A DNA stretch of 43,901 nucleotides, from IMG/VR virus record IMGVR_UViG_3300017987_000153, positions 1 to 43,901 of that record. One strand, 5' to 3'. Each line of letters begins with the position of its first letter. Within the stretch, counting starts at the first letter, position 1. This document shows, one piece after another, positions 28,435 through 37,885 of this stretch. The notes under the pieces were generated by a model. It saw only the letters and a list, made by a program, of their open reading frames with translations, ran no database searches and was not told the DNA's origin. The position numbers were made by a program, and so were the translations under genes. Source of the DNA: a virus.

Positions 28435-28904
28435 GCTGGCCCGGATTTCTTTGTCTTCCCAGAGGGCTTGGATTCCCCCAAGCTTTTACCCTGGCCGGTC
28501 AGTCGGTTGATGGTATTGGTCACCATGTAACCCTCAATCGGGAAAACCTCAAAAAATTTAGCGGCTTGAATATCATTAAATTCAGGCGTAACCGATCCGA
28601 TTTTTAATTGCTCGACCCTTCGGGCAATGTCATCCGGAACTTTCCCATCAATCCCAAAAGACGCTTTGACCGCATCAATTTTTTCCTTCACATCCGTTGA
28701 AGCAATCCCTTCCAGTAACCCGGCCAGATTCTTGTTTTTAGCCGCCGCCTCGTTTACCCTCGCAATTTCAGCTCCGGTAAGGCCCCTGACAATAATTTCA
28801 GGAGCCTCGCCTTCGTCAAACCATTCAGCCAGATCCGGAACCTCTACGGCTTCCGTCCGGTCGGTAAACTTGGCATTTTCAAACTTATTTGCATCAAAAG
28901 GCAT
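28431..28904 (-). CDS. tail assembly chaperone
   Basis: A 157-residue mostly helical protein: EVPDLAEWFDEGEAPEIIVR, LTGAEIARVNEAAAKNKNLA, NDIQAAKFFEVFPIEGYMVT. Length, composition and position between the tail tube and tape measure genes match gpG-type chaperones, which coat the tape measure during tail assembly. The short downstream gene in the -1 frame supports this. Ribosome site AGGGGAT. Confidence 0.65.
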   Translation of the reverse strand: MPFDANKFENAKFTDRTEAVEVPDLAEWFDEGEAPEIIVRGLTGAEIARVNEAAAKNKNLAGLLEGIASTDVKEKIDAVKASFGIDGKVPDDIARRVEQLKIGSVTPEFNDIQAAKFFEVFPIEGYMVTNTINRLTGQGKSLGESKPSGKTKKSGPA

Positions 28905-28925
28905 TTTGTTTAATCCCCTATGAAA

Positions 28926-30182
28926 TTAAGAATACTGGTCGTCACCCACCTCAGATGCGGCAATGGTAACATCAGCCGTCATTGAGTTACCCGCCGGGAA
29001 CCCTCGCTTGACTCCGACTTTCCCCTGGCAAGAAATATATTTGGTTGTAACCAGTCGGTCGGGATAAAAAACGAACCATCGGATATCATCTTTCATGAGA
29101 AGGATCGTATCATTGACCCCATTGCTCAATCGGGATTTAAAACTGCCAGCTCCCAGAGATGAAGATTCGGTCCCGACCGTTGCCCCGTAAACCTGCTCCG
29201 AGTTCACGGAATAAGAATTTTCAGGCGGGACAAAATCAGATGACAGTTCGACTTCGGCCAGCGAGGGCGTGTAATATTCGGCATATACGGCCTTTGGTAT
29301 ATCTCCTGTATGAATGTCGGGAAGTGCTGAAAGGAACGTAACCCCGGCATATCCGGCCACGCCATCAGTAACCCGACTGTATTTTACGTCCCAATTCGGA
29401 TAATCGTAACGCTCGCAATGCGTGTTTACTACCTGTTTGATTTCATCAGCATCAACCGCCGCCGAAGTGGTGGACGTATAACGCACCTGTGCAATTTCAA
29501 TGGAAGTCGCCAGAACATAAGGCGCACCGCCAGGAACGCCTCTGGTCGTCGTAAAGCTCGTTCCTTCATCACCTTCCACAACAGATATGGCCCCTGCGCT
29601 GGTCACCTGAATTGAGCAGATTTTATGGGTTGCTTCCGCACCGACTGCGCTTAAATCACCCGCCCCGGTTCCGTCAGCAACAATGGTCAGGGCTTCATCA
29701 TCATCATCGAAAGTGTCAGCCTCCTCGGTTGGATCAATCAACCATTCGCGGGTTGTGTTGTTATAAGCAATCAATTCGCCGGTATCACCTGTCACGCCGC
29801 CGGTTACGGTCTTGCCAATATCCCCTGCCACACATGACGTGTACCCGCTTGCAGCAAGCGTTAACAGCAGATAACTTGAATCGCCCCGTGTAATGGATTC
29901 GTCCGTACTGGCTGAAACCTCTGTTTCGACCCCGGCCAGGTAGCAGGTCAAGGCGGTTATATCGACAACATCATTTGACCCTGAATCGGCAATCGAAACC
30001 ACGCCCCCGGTCGCAAGCCCGTTCGGTTTTACATCCGGGGTTTTACCCGAAGCATCAGACCACCGGGCCGCCGCCGAGTTAAATTTTGTGTTATCGCCGG
30101 AATCAGACAGTGCAACCATTTCAACCAAATCCTGCCCGGCCTCTCCGTAAAGTATCGCATTTGAAGCAGTTTTCGCTTTCAT
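28926..30182 (-). CDS. major tail tube protein
   Basis: A 418-residue beta-rich protein. I begin at the ATG at 30182 because GGGAG lies nine bases upstream; the ATG at 30191 overlaps the previous stop. It has an inserted domain of acidic, Ig-like character (DTGELIAYNNTTREWLIDPT, EEADTFDDDDEALTIVADG) and a tube-like C-terminal part (YISCQGKVGVKRGFPAGNSM). Position between the tail terminator and chaperone genes makes tail tube the best call; the extra length suggests a decorated tube. Confidence 0.6.
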   Translation of the reverse strand: MKAKTASNAILYGEAGQDLVEMVALSDSGDNTKFNSAAARWSDASGKTPDVKPNGLATGGVVSIADSGSNDVVDITALTCYLAGVETEVSASTDESITRGDSSYLLLTLAASGYTSCVAGDIGKTVTGGVTGDTGELIAYNNTTREWLIDPTEEADTFDDDDEALTIVADGTGAGDLSAVGAEATHKICSIQVTSAGAISVVEGDEGTSFTTTRGVPGGAPYVLATSIEIAQVRYTSTTSAAVDADEIKQVVNTHCERYDYPNWDVKYSRVTDGVAGYAGVTFLSALPDIHTGDIPKAVYAEYYTPSLAEVELSSDFVPPENSYSVNSEQVYGATVGTESSSLGAGSFKSRLSNGVNDTILLMKDDIRWFVFYPDRLVTTKYISCQGKVGVKRGFPAGNSMTADVTIAASEVGDDQYS

Positions 30183-30183
30183 T

Positions 30184-30636
30184 TTATTCATCTCCCTGTA
30201 AATATGGGTTTAAAATTAACGTTCTATAAAAAATTTCAAATAATACAGAAACCTTGAAAGTTTCGTTCTCAATCGTTGGATATTCAACCGACCCTCCGAC
30301 ATAAGTCGAACTTTCAGCCAGCCCGTCAAGATCGAAATTAATAATTGAATTAATCATTTTACCCCTGATGTCTTCAATCACATCAAAGGCGGTCCCTTCG
30401 TGATTACTCAATAAATCGATGTAATGAAATTCAACCTGAGTAAGACAGTCCTGCATCCCACCGACAGTTTCTTCGCCCTGTTCGTCACCGGCAAACATGG
30501 ATATGCCCGGCATATCGGCTGGTTTGTAGTTCGTTTTCCCAGGATTAATATCAACCCCGCCGGAAACGATCCATGTTTCAGCTTTAAAATCCGTTTCTGC
30601 CGAATCAAGTATTTTTTTTCTGATCGTATCGGCCAT
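30184..30636 (-). CDS. tail terminator-like protein
   Basis: A 150-residue protein: MADTIRKKILDSAETDFKAE, GGMQDCLTQVEFHYIDLLSN, HEGTAFDVIEDIRGKMINSI, FEIFYRTLILNPYLQGDE. The alpha/beta pattern with a late beta strand (VSVLFEIFYRT) is that of gpU-type terminators which cap the tail tube and join it to the head. It lies just before the tube gene. Confidence 0.6.
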   Translation of the reverse strand: MADTIRKKILDSAETDFKAETWIVSGGVDINPGKTNYKPADMPGISMFAGDEQGEETVGGMQDCLTQVEFHYIDLLSNHEGTAFDVIEDIRGKMINSIINFDLDGLAESSTYVGGSVEYPTIENETFKVSVLFEIFYRTLILNPYLQGDE

Positions 30637-30638
30637 TA

Positions 30639-31283
30639 TCAGAGCAATCCGTTTCGTTGTTTAAAAAGATAATCGGCCTGCCGTTTAAGCTCGGCGGTCA
30701 GCCTCTTGTCAGCCCCGTCCTGTAATTTTTTCTGATTTTCAGGCTTTGCATACAAATCTTCGGTCCGGGGGCCGGAAAGCTCATGCATAGGTAAGCGGCC
30801 TGCTCGCCCACTATTTCCGGTTTTCGTCCAAGGTGTTCCGCTTCCGCCGGGTTGGCTCCACTTACCCTTCGGCCTTTTAAAGACTGCCTTATGGCCTGAC
30901 GGCATCACCGCCACAAAACCATGAGCCAATGGTTTCGGCTTGCCCTTGATCACTTCGACCGTGATTGACGCTTTTCGTTTCGGATTCACCGTTGACGGCC
31001 TGACTGTAAAATTAATCAAGCCAATCGGCTCGCCCTTTGACTGCGTATAAGCGACTATGCGCCCGGTGCTGGCCTTTGCAACGGTGATATTTTTACGAGC
31101 CGCCGTTGCTTTGGCCGTGTACGTTGACCGGGCAATCGCCACCATGTCCGTCTTAACACCATCCACCGCCCGATTGATTGACCTGACAACAGCAGTAGGC
31201 ATCCCGTTATTAATATGCCTCAGATCCGCTTTTATAAGCTCAATATCAGCCTGGTTCGGTCGTATGGTTATTTCCCCGGTCAT
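30639..31283 (-). CDS. minor tail protein Z-like
   Basis: A 214-residue protein: LRHINNGMPTAVVRSINRAV, DGVKTDMVAIARSTYTAKAT, ARKNITVAKASTGRIVAYTQ and the basic C-terminal GRLPMHELSGPRTEDLYAKP. This is the usual layout of lambda gpZ-type proteins (PF06763), needed for infective tails and DNA delivery. Its ATG overlaps the previous stop (TAATG). Confidence 0.7.
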   Translation of the reverse strand: MTGEITIRPNQADIELIKADLRHINNGMPTAVVRSINRAVDGVKTDMVAIARSTYTAKATAARKNITVAKASTGRIVAYTQSKGEPIGLINFTVRPSTVNPKRKASITVEVIKGKPKPLAHGFVAVMPSGHKAVFKRPKGKWSQPGGSGTPWTKTGNSGRAGRLPMHELSGPRTEDLYAKPENQKKLQDGADKRLTAELKRQADYLFKQRNGLL

Positions 31284-31627
31284 TACGCCTCAACGCTTAA
31301 AAGTTCTTTTCGGGTCACGTGGATTTTATAGCCAACAGTCCCGCCGATTGGTTTCCATGCGTCAGTTTCCCATGCAACACCGTCAAAAGTTGCAATATCG
31401 CCATCCACATTCGGGGCCGCCGCCAAATCTGAAGCCAGCACATACAGATTCGCCGATTTTGTCAGGTAGTTTTCCTCTCCGGGGGCTTTGATATAATCCT
31501 CACGAACCACAACCGCATCGACAGTCACCGCATCAACGCCATAGCATTTATAAGAAATGGCTTCGGCAAATTCATCTGTATTGATGAAAGCGGCAAAATC
31601 AGATGTTAATTGATCCGTGAATGACAT
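31283..31627 (-). CDS. head-tail attachment protein, gpFII-like
   Basis: A 114-residue protein: MSFTDQLTSDFAAFINTDEF, VDAVVVREDYIKAPGEENYL, IHVTRKELLSVEA. Size, beta-rich composition and position between the head genes and tail Z-like gene suit the head-tail joining family. It would connect the gpW-type ring to the tail terminator. Family call is by size and position, with limited motif evidence. Confidence 0.5.
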   Translation of the reverse strand: MSFTDQLTSDFAAFINTDEFAEAISYKCYGVDAVTVDAVVVREDYIKAPGEENYLTKSANLYVLASDLAAAPNVDGDIATFDGVAWETDAWKPIGGTVGYKIHVTRKELLSVEA

Positions 31628-31643
31628 TTCTAAGCCCTAAAAA

Positions 31644-32840
31644 TTAACGGTTGATTTCATACCAGTCTGTACCATCGCAAACGAGCGTAACGCCCTCATA
31701 AACATTCAACGTCACATCACCCTCGCCATCCAAAAGAAGATCTTGATTCCCAGCGCCTTCGTTATGTTCAAGGGTAACGGTTTCAGCGGCATTTTTGACA
31801 GTGATATAAAGAACTTGACCGCTAACGCCATTCGTAAAACCACCGATTGTTTGCCCGAATGAAGTCGCGTCGATAAATGCGACATTGACATTGTCCACGT
31901 CAACCGCATCCTGCCCGGCACTTGTGCCATAAGAAAAAACAGCCGTTCCAAAAGCAAAACTACCATCAAGCACTGGATCATCACTCATGGCCTCGACACT
32001 CGCCACACCGCTTGACCAGCTTACGTCGCCATGGTCTGCGTTGGCCATCTCATCCGCTGACACAACATCAGCATCCAGCGTCACCGTCCCATCGGCACCC
32101 ACTGACACATCGCCATAATCAGCCGCCGCAATATCGGTCATGCCTAACGAGTTGTCATCAACCGAATAAACGCCGGATGTAATACTGACATCGCCTAAAT
32201 CTTCGTCAGGTAAATCGCTGGCTGAAAAATCATCCGTTCCGGTCCCGAACTGGAACGCATCTTCGTCAATGGTATCGTCTTGGATGTTTTCGCCATTAAG
32301 AGCGGTTAAAGCCGTCCCAACGCCTGATGTGATTGTGCCGAGAATTGGAGTTACTAAAGAGGGAGATGTCGAAAAAACAGCCACCCCGGATCCGGTTTCG
32401 TCATCCAGCGCCGCCAATAATCCAGCAGAATCATCAAGCTCTGCCTCATATAAAGCATCAAGTTCACCTGCGGTATCATGAGTAATTGCAAGGCCGAAGT
32501 CCAATAAGGTTACATCGGTGAAATCAATTGAATCATCGTCAATCGTATCATCGGCAATATCTTCACCATTTAATGTTATCGAATAAACCGACCCGCCGGT
32601 AATCGTCGGACTGGTCAAGGCCTTATTCGTCAGGGTTTGAGTCGCATCTTCGGTCACAACCTGATCATTTGCGGTCAGGGTCGGATGTTCTAGATAATAG
32701 GTTGACTTTGCCCCAGATGAATACCCGTACCATTTCGGAAACGCAATGCCGTAGGGCTTTTCAGATACCGTTCCGGCCCAGGCAAGGGTCACACCTAAAA
32801 CCAGCGCCAGGCCGACAAATAAAAAATTTTTATATTTCAT
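31644..32840 (-). CDS. repetitive virion-operon protein with Sec signal peptide
   Basis: A 398-residue protein. Residues 1-22 form a signal peptide (MKYKNFLFVGLALVLGVTLA, then WAG). The mature part is acidic and built from fibre-shaft-like repeats (DATQTLTNKALTSPTITGGS, LNGEDIADDTIDDDSIDFTD, LNGENIQDDTIDEDAFQFGT) ending in a beta domain (TLEHNEGAGNQDLLLDGEGD, TLVCDGTDWYEINR). Similar shaft motifs occur in phage head fibres and tail fibres. Placed directly after the capsid gene, it might be a head fibre, but a cleavable Sec signal is unexpected for that. Confidence 0.55.
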   Translation of the reverse strand: MKYKNFLFVGLALVLGVTLAWAGTVSEKPYGIAFPKWYGYSSGAKSTYYLEHPTLTANDQVVTEDATQTLTNKALTSPTITGGSVYSITLNGEDIADDTIDDDSIDFTDVTLLDFGLAITHDTAGELDALYEAELDDSAGLLAALDDETGSGVAVFSTSPSLVTPILGTITSGVGTALTALNGENIQDDTIDEDAFQFGTGTDDFSASDLPDEDLGDVSITSGVYSVDDNSLGMTDIAAADYGDVSVGADGTVTLDADVVSADEMANADHGDVSWSSGVASVEAMSDDPVLDGSFAFGTAVFSYGTSAGQDAVDVDNVNVAFIDATSFGQTIGGFTNGVSGQVLYITVKNAAETVTLEHNEGAGNQDLLLDGEGDVTLNVYEGVTLVCDGTDWYEINR

Positions 32841-32910
32841 TTTTTTGCCTCATGAAATCCGGGGGTATTTCACCCCGGATTTTATCAATTTGATTGATTG
32901 TTAATTCAGA

Positions 32911-34137
32911 TTACTCGTCAGCAGGTGCAGTTGTCGCCGCCAAAGACTGAACTACCCATACATAATCCGTAGCCCCGACCTCACAATCCCATGAAATCCG
33001 GGCCTGGAAAGCGATATCCCGGTCAAGATATGCCTGCGTGTTCTGCCCCAGGGTCACATAAGTGAACCGAATCTTCCATTTTCGCATAAACTGACGCTTG
33101 AAAGCGCCGTAATACCAGGCAGACGTTGACAGATCATCGAGTTTCGGGCTGGAAAGCAATCTTTCAGGCGGAATATTCCACCGGCCTTTTGGCCCCCAGT
33201 TGGATACCTCGTTTTCAACGCCGGGTACATATTCGGAGTTCAAGACTTTGGAAACCGCTCCGATTAGTGCATCCGGAACCAGCAAAATCCTTTCAGACTG
33301 AGGAATACCAATTCGTTTACCCCGGCTGTTTTTCATGGCCGCCAAAACCGTCCTGACATTTTCCAGGTCGGTTTCATCGACAAACGGGTTGGAGTTGACC
33401 CTGGTGCCACTCGGTGCTCTGGTTCCGGGATAGTTCTCCGTTGCATTATAAAGCTGAGTCCCGGTTCCTTCAGGTCGGTAAGCATACGGTTCAGCCGGTG
33501 CCGCCGCAGATCCGTGGTGATCCGTGACCCGTTTCAGGGTCAGTTCTTCGACATAATCATTGGCAATTTCGGCCAGCGCATTAACCCGCATCAAGAAATT
33601 AGGCGCATCGTTTTCTTTGATCATTTCGGTGGTAAGCGTCAGCTTGCGCCCGTTTTTCCGATGCCTGATTTCAACGGTTTCTTCGCTTGCGCCGATTTCC
33701 GGGAACTCTTCGGTTTCCTTAACTTCATCAACATTTTTATCCTCGTTGAGAATCGCCGCAATGGTCGTAATTTTTTTGTTATCATCGAATTCCTGAACCA
33801 ACTCCTGCCCGATTGTGGGAATTTCCTGATACCGGTCATTGATCATTTTTACCACCGCCGTTCCGGTCAAGACCGGCATGGCGCTCGTGGTAATGGCTCT
33901 CTGCCCACCATCGGCCAGTTCATCGGCAATGGTGATCGGGACCTCAATATCTGAAAACGCCCGGAAAAAGGATTTGCTGTCTGCCAGCATATCGCCCAGG
34001 GTCAACTTGCCGTCATTGATCAGTTCATCGGCTTTTCGCATGAATTCAACCGGGTGCTTTTTTGCGATTTCCCGCAGATCACCCATGTTGAATCCATCGC
34101 CGTAAGAAATGCCGCTTGATATTAATTTTCTCGCCAT
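32911..34137 (-). CDS. major capsid protein
   Basis: A 408-residue protein from the ATG at 34137 (GGAGG seven bases upstream; the longer frame runs into that site). The helical N-terminus (GDLREIAKKHPVEFMRKADE) precedes HK97-like features: RAFSDIEVPITIADELADGG, EIRHRKNGRKLTLTTEMIKE, ENVRTVLAAMKNSRGKRIGI, KWRIRFTYVTLG-type P-domain and the final AFQARISWDCEVGATDYVW. Order protease, decoration, capsid supports the assignment. It is one of the most abundant virion proteins. Confidence 0.8.
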   Translation of the reverse strand: MARKLISSGISYGDGFNMGDLREIAKKHPVEFMRKADELINDGKLTLGDMLADSKSFFRAFSDIEVPITIADELADGGQRAITTSAMPVLTGTAVVKMINDRYQEIPTIGQELVQEFDDNKKITTIAAILNEDKNVDEVKETEEFPEIGASEETVEIRHRKNGRKLTLTTEMIKENDAPNFLMRVNALAEIANDYVEELTLKRVTDHHGSAAAPAEPYAYRPEGTGTQLYNATENYPGTRAPSGTRVNSNPFVDETDLENVRTVLAAMKNSRGKRIGIPQSERILLVPDALIGAVSKVLNSEYVPGVENEVSNWGPKGRWNIPPERLLSSPKLDDLSTSAWYYGAFKRQFMRKWKIRFTYVTLGQNTQAYLDRDIAFQARISWDCEVGATDYVWVVQSLAATTAPADE

Positions 34138-34200
34138 TTTTTTTTCCTCCGTAAAAGGCGGCAAGTCTCCCCGCCGCCAGATTATTTAATTTTTTAGCCG

Positions 34201-35040
34201 TTATCCCTCAACGCTGATATCGCCATCAGCTCCGGAAATAGATGCAGTACCAAGCCAGTCAGTTCCGTCCCATTCCCAGTCAATCCAGTCGCCAATGTCG
34301 GTTATCGAAACATACTTACCGGCAGCCTGAGCACCGCCCTTAATGTAACATTTGGCCGTGTCCGGTTTCGGATCAAACACGAACACTTCATCAGCCATAG
34401 CCGACTGTCTGAAATTAAAACCTACCGGAACAACCGCATCGGGGGCGGTTAGAGTTACTGATCCGCTTGCGCCTTTATTGGTAATGGTTGCCCCGCAATC
34501 TTCAAGAGTCACAGTGTAGGCTGCTGTTTTCGCCATGTTCTTTTTCAGGTTCTTTTGCAGAATGTTCTTATACAGATAAGAAAACTCTTTATTGAAAATC
34601 GCCTGAACGTAAGACTTGCTCATGATGGTCGTACCGACCTGAGGCACGTTATCGGTGCCAATAGAATGCGCCACACACACCCCGTCAACATCAACGGTCA
34701 ACTGTTGGCTTTGCGAAGCGGTCAACGTTAACCCCTCGCCATATTCAATGGCGTCTGCGGCAGCCAGGGCAAACTCGAAAACATCGCCCTCTCGCAACAT
34801 AAAACATGGAATATAACGGGCCGGATCATCGGCTTTCTGTTCCTCTGCGGCAATTACCAAGCTATAAACCGCATCCGCAACCGCATCAACGGCGGTCACA
34901 ACGCCGGAGTTCTCGTTAAAGGTTAAAATTTCACCGGCTTTAAACGTCCGGGTGCTTCCCGCCGCACACTTCATGGGCATAATCAGCGGATCGCCAGCGC
35001 CTAAAAGGTTTTTTACGAACGGATATTTATTGTCTGCCAT
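34201..35040 (-). CDS. capsid decoration-like protein with extra domain
   Basis: A 279-residue protein. The N-terminal about 125 residues (MADNKYPFVKNLLGAGDPLI, GSTRTFKAGEILTFNENSGV, YGEGLTLTASQSQQLTVDVD) resemble phage decoration/head-stabilising proteins of the lambda gpD position. A linker helix (FSYLYKNILQKNLKKNMAKT) leads to a second beta domain (TLEDCGATITNKGASGSVTL, DEVFVFDPKPDTAKCYIKGG). It may both decorate the capsid and display the extra domain outside. Confidence 0.6.
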   Translation of the reverse strand: MADNKYPFVKNLLGAGDPLIMPMKCAAGSTRTFKAGEILTFNENSGVVTAVDAVADAVYSLVIAAEEQKADDPARYIPCFMLREGDVFEFALAAADAIEYGEGLTLTASQSQQLTVDVDGVCVAHSIGTDNVPQVGTTIMSKSYVQAIFNKEFSYLYKNILQKNLKKNMAKTAAYTVTLEDCGATITNKGASGSVTLTAPDAVVPVGFNFRQSAMADEVFVFDPKPDTAKCYIKGGAQAAGKYVSITDIGDWIDWEWDGTDWLGTASISGADGDISVEG

Positions 35041-35084
35041 TTTTGGTGTCCTCCAAAAAAAATTAAACGTTAAAAATTAATTAC

Positions 35085-36071
35085 CTACCGCCGGAAAGCC
35101 CCGGCAAACATTTCGTCCGGAATTTCATCCACTTTCCGGTATTTCTGATCACCGGGTCCATCTTCGTGATGTTCGTCGCCGGCACTTTTTTTGCGTCTTG
35201 CATCCGGGTCTTTAACAGCTTCGTCACTGATAAAGTTCAGCATTTCAACGTGAGACCGGCCCTCAAGGGCCAAGTCGAACACCTTTGATTTGCATCCATC
35301 CGACACAGCCATTGCCCGGCTTGACAGATCGGCCAGGGTGTCCCGGTCAACCTGAATTTTCGGGGTTGATTCTTCTTTTACAATGCTTCTTACCGTGTTC
35401 GCCAGTTCTTCGGCTGTCAACGGTTTCGGTAAGCTCCCGATTGCTTCCGTAACGGTGTCTTTTACAAGTTTTCTGATTTCCTTATCTTCCATTTCAATTA
35501 CCTCCATTTGTTTTCGTTGTTGGTTTTCAAACTGAATATTTTCAACCATTGACCGGTTAAATCCGACTGTATGATCAGCCGGGATTGGTGTTAATGTGAT
35601 TTCATGAGGCCGCCACTCAATACCAATGACAGCCGGGCCGCTATACTCCCGCTTAGTTTCAGGGTCTACCCATGCGTCAGATTCTTCATCAAGCCGAATG
35701 CCTTTGCTAATCTGATACCCAAAAGAAATACCCCTGAGGCTTCCCGCCTTGATTTTCTGCATGGCTGTATTGCCGTTTTCATCTTCATCAAACCCGATAA
35801 CCGCCATGCCTCGCCGGTCTTGCAACCATACCTTTTTGACAGGCCCAATAATGTCAACCAGATCGCCATTGTGCCGCCGAAGCACTGAACCGACTGAGTT
35901 TAAATATTCAAGATCAACGTTCTTTTCACCATGTAGCAGAATTTCATCGCCATAATATCGGCGGGCAACCGGGTTCTCTGACGAAAAAGAAACCGTTAAT
36001 TCTCTGGCCTTTTCATCCACTTCAACCCCGTCAATCGCCATGGACCTGAAAAACAATTCGCTTTTATTCAT
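35085..36071 (-). CDS. prohead protease, HK97/S78 type, with C-terminal scaffold-like part
   Basis: A 328-residue protein. Residues 15-170 match the S78-type protease (YLNSVGSVLRRHNGDLVDII with the catalytic His region, GSLRGISFGYQISKGIRLDE containing the GISFGY Ser motif, GPAVIGIEWRPHEITLTPIP). The remaining part is helical and charged (EDKEIRKLVKDTVTEAIGSL, LSSRAMAVSDGCKSKVFDLA), typical of a fused scaffold segment. It matures the capsid shell. The ATG overlaps the portal gene end. Confidence 0.75.
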   Translation of the reverse strand: MNKSELFFRSMAIDGVEVDEKARELTVSFSSENPVARRYYGDEILLHGEKNVDLEYLNSVGSVLRRHNGDLVDIIGPVKKVWLQDRRGMAVIGFDEDENGNTAMQKIKAGSLRGISFGYQISKGIRLDEESDAWVDPETKREYSGPAVIGIEWRPHEITLTPIPADHTVGFNRSMVENIQFENQQRKQMEVIEMEDKEIRKLVKDTVTEAIGSLPKPLTAEELANTVRSIVKEESTPKIQVDRDTLADLSSRAMAVSDGCKSKVFDLALEGRSHVEMLNFISDEAVKDPDARRKKSAGDEHHEDGPGDQKYRKVDEIPDEMFAGAFRR

Positions 36072-37659
36072 CTTCTTTATCCTCGCTTTCTGGCTCTACC
36101 GGGCCAGCTTCTGCCCGTTTCTCCGGGAAAAGCTCAACGTCATATTTCGCCTCAAGGTCTTTAATCCATTTCTTTTCCCTGGCCCGCCGCTCAAGTTTAA
36201 TTTTTGGATCTTCGCCTTGAGAAAGTATGATATCTGAAATATTCTCAGTTCCGAGCTCAACCTCTGTTTCCTTGCCCTTCGCCTCTTTTGCCGGGTCAAC
36301 CCATTGCCAGCCGGGGGCAATCCATGAATGTTCAAGCCAGTCATATTGATTGCTAAAAAAAGAAGGTGCCTTGACCAGCCCTTTCGTTACGAACGCCCGG
36401 AATACATTTTCATAAACAGGAATGTTTAGATTATTAATTAAAAATCGTTGACGTTCCCGGCAAGTAGTATAGAATTGAAGCAAAACCGTCCGGGCATTTG
36501 AATAGTTCATGCCGTTCCATTTCTGTAAAAACACTTCAGGCGGGATATCTAAAGAGTTGGCAGGCCCACGCCATACCTGATCAAGAAATGAGTCAAACTG
36601 GTTGCCGGGCCTGACCGGTCGGTGAACATCCATTGTTTCGCCGGGTTGAAGATAGCTGACTGTATTAGGCGAAAACTCATGGATTCGGTCGTATTCCTTA
36701 TCTTCGGTCGTCACGTTTTCGCCGTCCCATCCGTCAGGATCATCGGTGGTCACCGTCCCGAACATGCAAGCATCTTCCAGCGCCGCCAACTTTTCAGCTT
36801 CCATGTATCTGTCAACGTCCTGAACATCTTTTAACGCTGATGCCATCAACGAAAACGCCCTTGTCTGCTCCGGCCTGATCGGGTTAAACAGGAACATGAC
36901 TTTTTTCGTGCCGTTGTCGTTGTAAGCCGGTATTTCTTCAAAATCATCATCACGCAAACCGGAAATGGTGCTGCCGGGATGTTGCCTTAAAACAAAATAG
37001 GACTTCGGGGCTCCTTCATAATCGAATAAAATCCCGTTTTCGATATTCGGATTTTTGAACTCGCCCGGTGGCGTTTGCAATCGATCAGCTTCTAAAACCT
37101 CAAGGCAATACGGAATAAGCCTGTCAACCCTGGCCGAAGTCCTGCCGACCACAAGGCACTCATTGTCACGGATCAGGGCGTGTTCTACAATTCCCTGAAT
37201 GCCGTCAGCCCCGTAAAAAGGAAGCATTAACCGCTTGTCTGCCTGCTTGTTCCACGCTTTATTGAAATACTTTTCAGCAGCGTTGTTTGCAGCCTCAGCC
37301 TGAATGTCAGAAATTTTTAAAAATGATTTGCCGCCGTCCGGATCTGCCGTAATTTCAGAATTCAACCGAATACCATGGCCAACCACGTTTTTTTTTAGCC
37401 GCCGAAAAGCCCCGGCAACATTCCCATTTTCCAACTCATACCGCCGGATCTGCTCACGCAAGCCAACAATATTGTCGGCAACCTCTGAATTGATATTCAT
37501 TGAAGTAGAAGGGAAGGAATACCGGGAACGCCCACCGCCCACCGCATCAAGTGACCGGAATTTTTCCAGCCGTTCAAAACGAGCCCGAGCGATATTTCTT
37601 TTAAGCGCCCACATCGGAAACATCCGGGCCAGTAATCCGGCCTTTTTTTTCTTCGCCAT
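36064..37659 (-). CDS. portal protein, lambda gpB type
   Basis: A 531-residue protein. It has conserved blocks of PF05136-type portals: GNVAGAFRRLKKNVVGHGIR, DNECLVVGRTSARVDRLIPY, GILFDYEGAPKSYFVLRQHP, FLFNPIRPEQTRAFSLMASA and NSLDIPPEVFLQKWNGMNYS, followed by an acidic lysine-rich C-terminus. It forms the dodecameric channel for DNA packaging and tail attachment. Coupled at both ends by short overlaps with gpW-like and protease genes. Confidence 0.88.
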   Translation of the reverse strand: MAKKKKAGLLARMFPMWALKRNIARARFERLEKFRSLDAVGGGRSRYSFPSTSMNINSEVADNIVGLREQIRRYELENGNVAGAFRRLKKNVVGHGIRLNSEITADPDGGKSFLKISDIQAEAANNAAEKYFNKAWNKQADKRLMLPFYGADGIQGIVEHALIRDNECLVVGRTSARVDRLIPYCLEVLEADRLQTPPGEFKNPNIENGILFDYEGAPKSYFVLRQHPGSTISGLRDDDFEEIPAYNDNGTKKVMFLFNPIRPEQTRAFSLMASALKDVQDVDRYMEAEKLAALEDACMFGTVTTDDPDGWDGENVTTEDKEYDRIHEFSPNTVSYLQPGETMDVHRPVRPGNQFDSFLDQVWRGPANSLDIPPEVFLQKWNGMNYSNARTVLLQFYTTCRERQRFLINNLNIPVYENVFRAFVTKGLVKAPSFFSNQYDWLEHSWIAPGWQWVDPAKEAKGKETEVELGTENISDIILSQGEDPKIKLERRAREKKWIKDLEAKYDVELFPEKRAEAGPVEPESEDKEDE

Positions 37660-37880
37660 TACTGGAACCTCCGAAACCGTCCGAATGATCGCCGGGTGCG
37701 TGACGCCTTGGCCGCCTGTTTACAGGCAAAATCATAAAGCCGTTCCAATTCATCAAACGACCGGTATTTCATCCGTTGCCCATCAACCTCATATTCCCCG
37801 GTGCAAGGCGTGCCCGCTACATGATTTGCAATGGCGTCAAGAATGGCCGTTTTCAGCGCCGCCCACGTTGTAAAAGCCAT
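37659..37880 (-). CDS. head-tail joining protein, gpW-like
   Basis: A 73-residue protein: MAFTTWAALKTAILDAIANH, EYEVDGQRMKYRSFDELERL, YDFACKQAAKASRTRRSFGR. The helix-hairpin-helix shape and the YRSF-[DE]-L motif are characteristic of gpW-type adaptors. It sits directly before the portal gene and overlaps it (TAATG). Confidence 0.78.
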   Translation of the reverse strand: MAFTTWAALKTAILDAIANHVAGTPCTGEYEVDGQRMKYRSFDELERLYDFACKQAAKASRTRRSFGRFRRFQ

Positions 37881-37885
37881 GGTTT

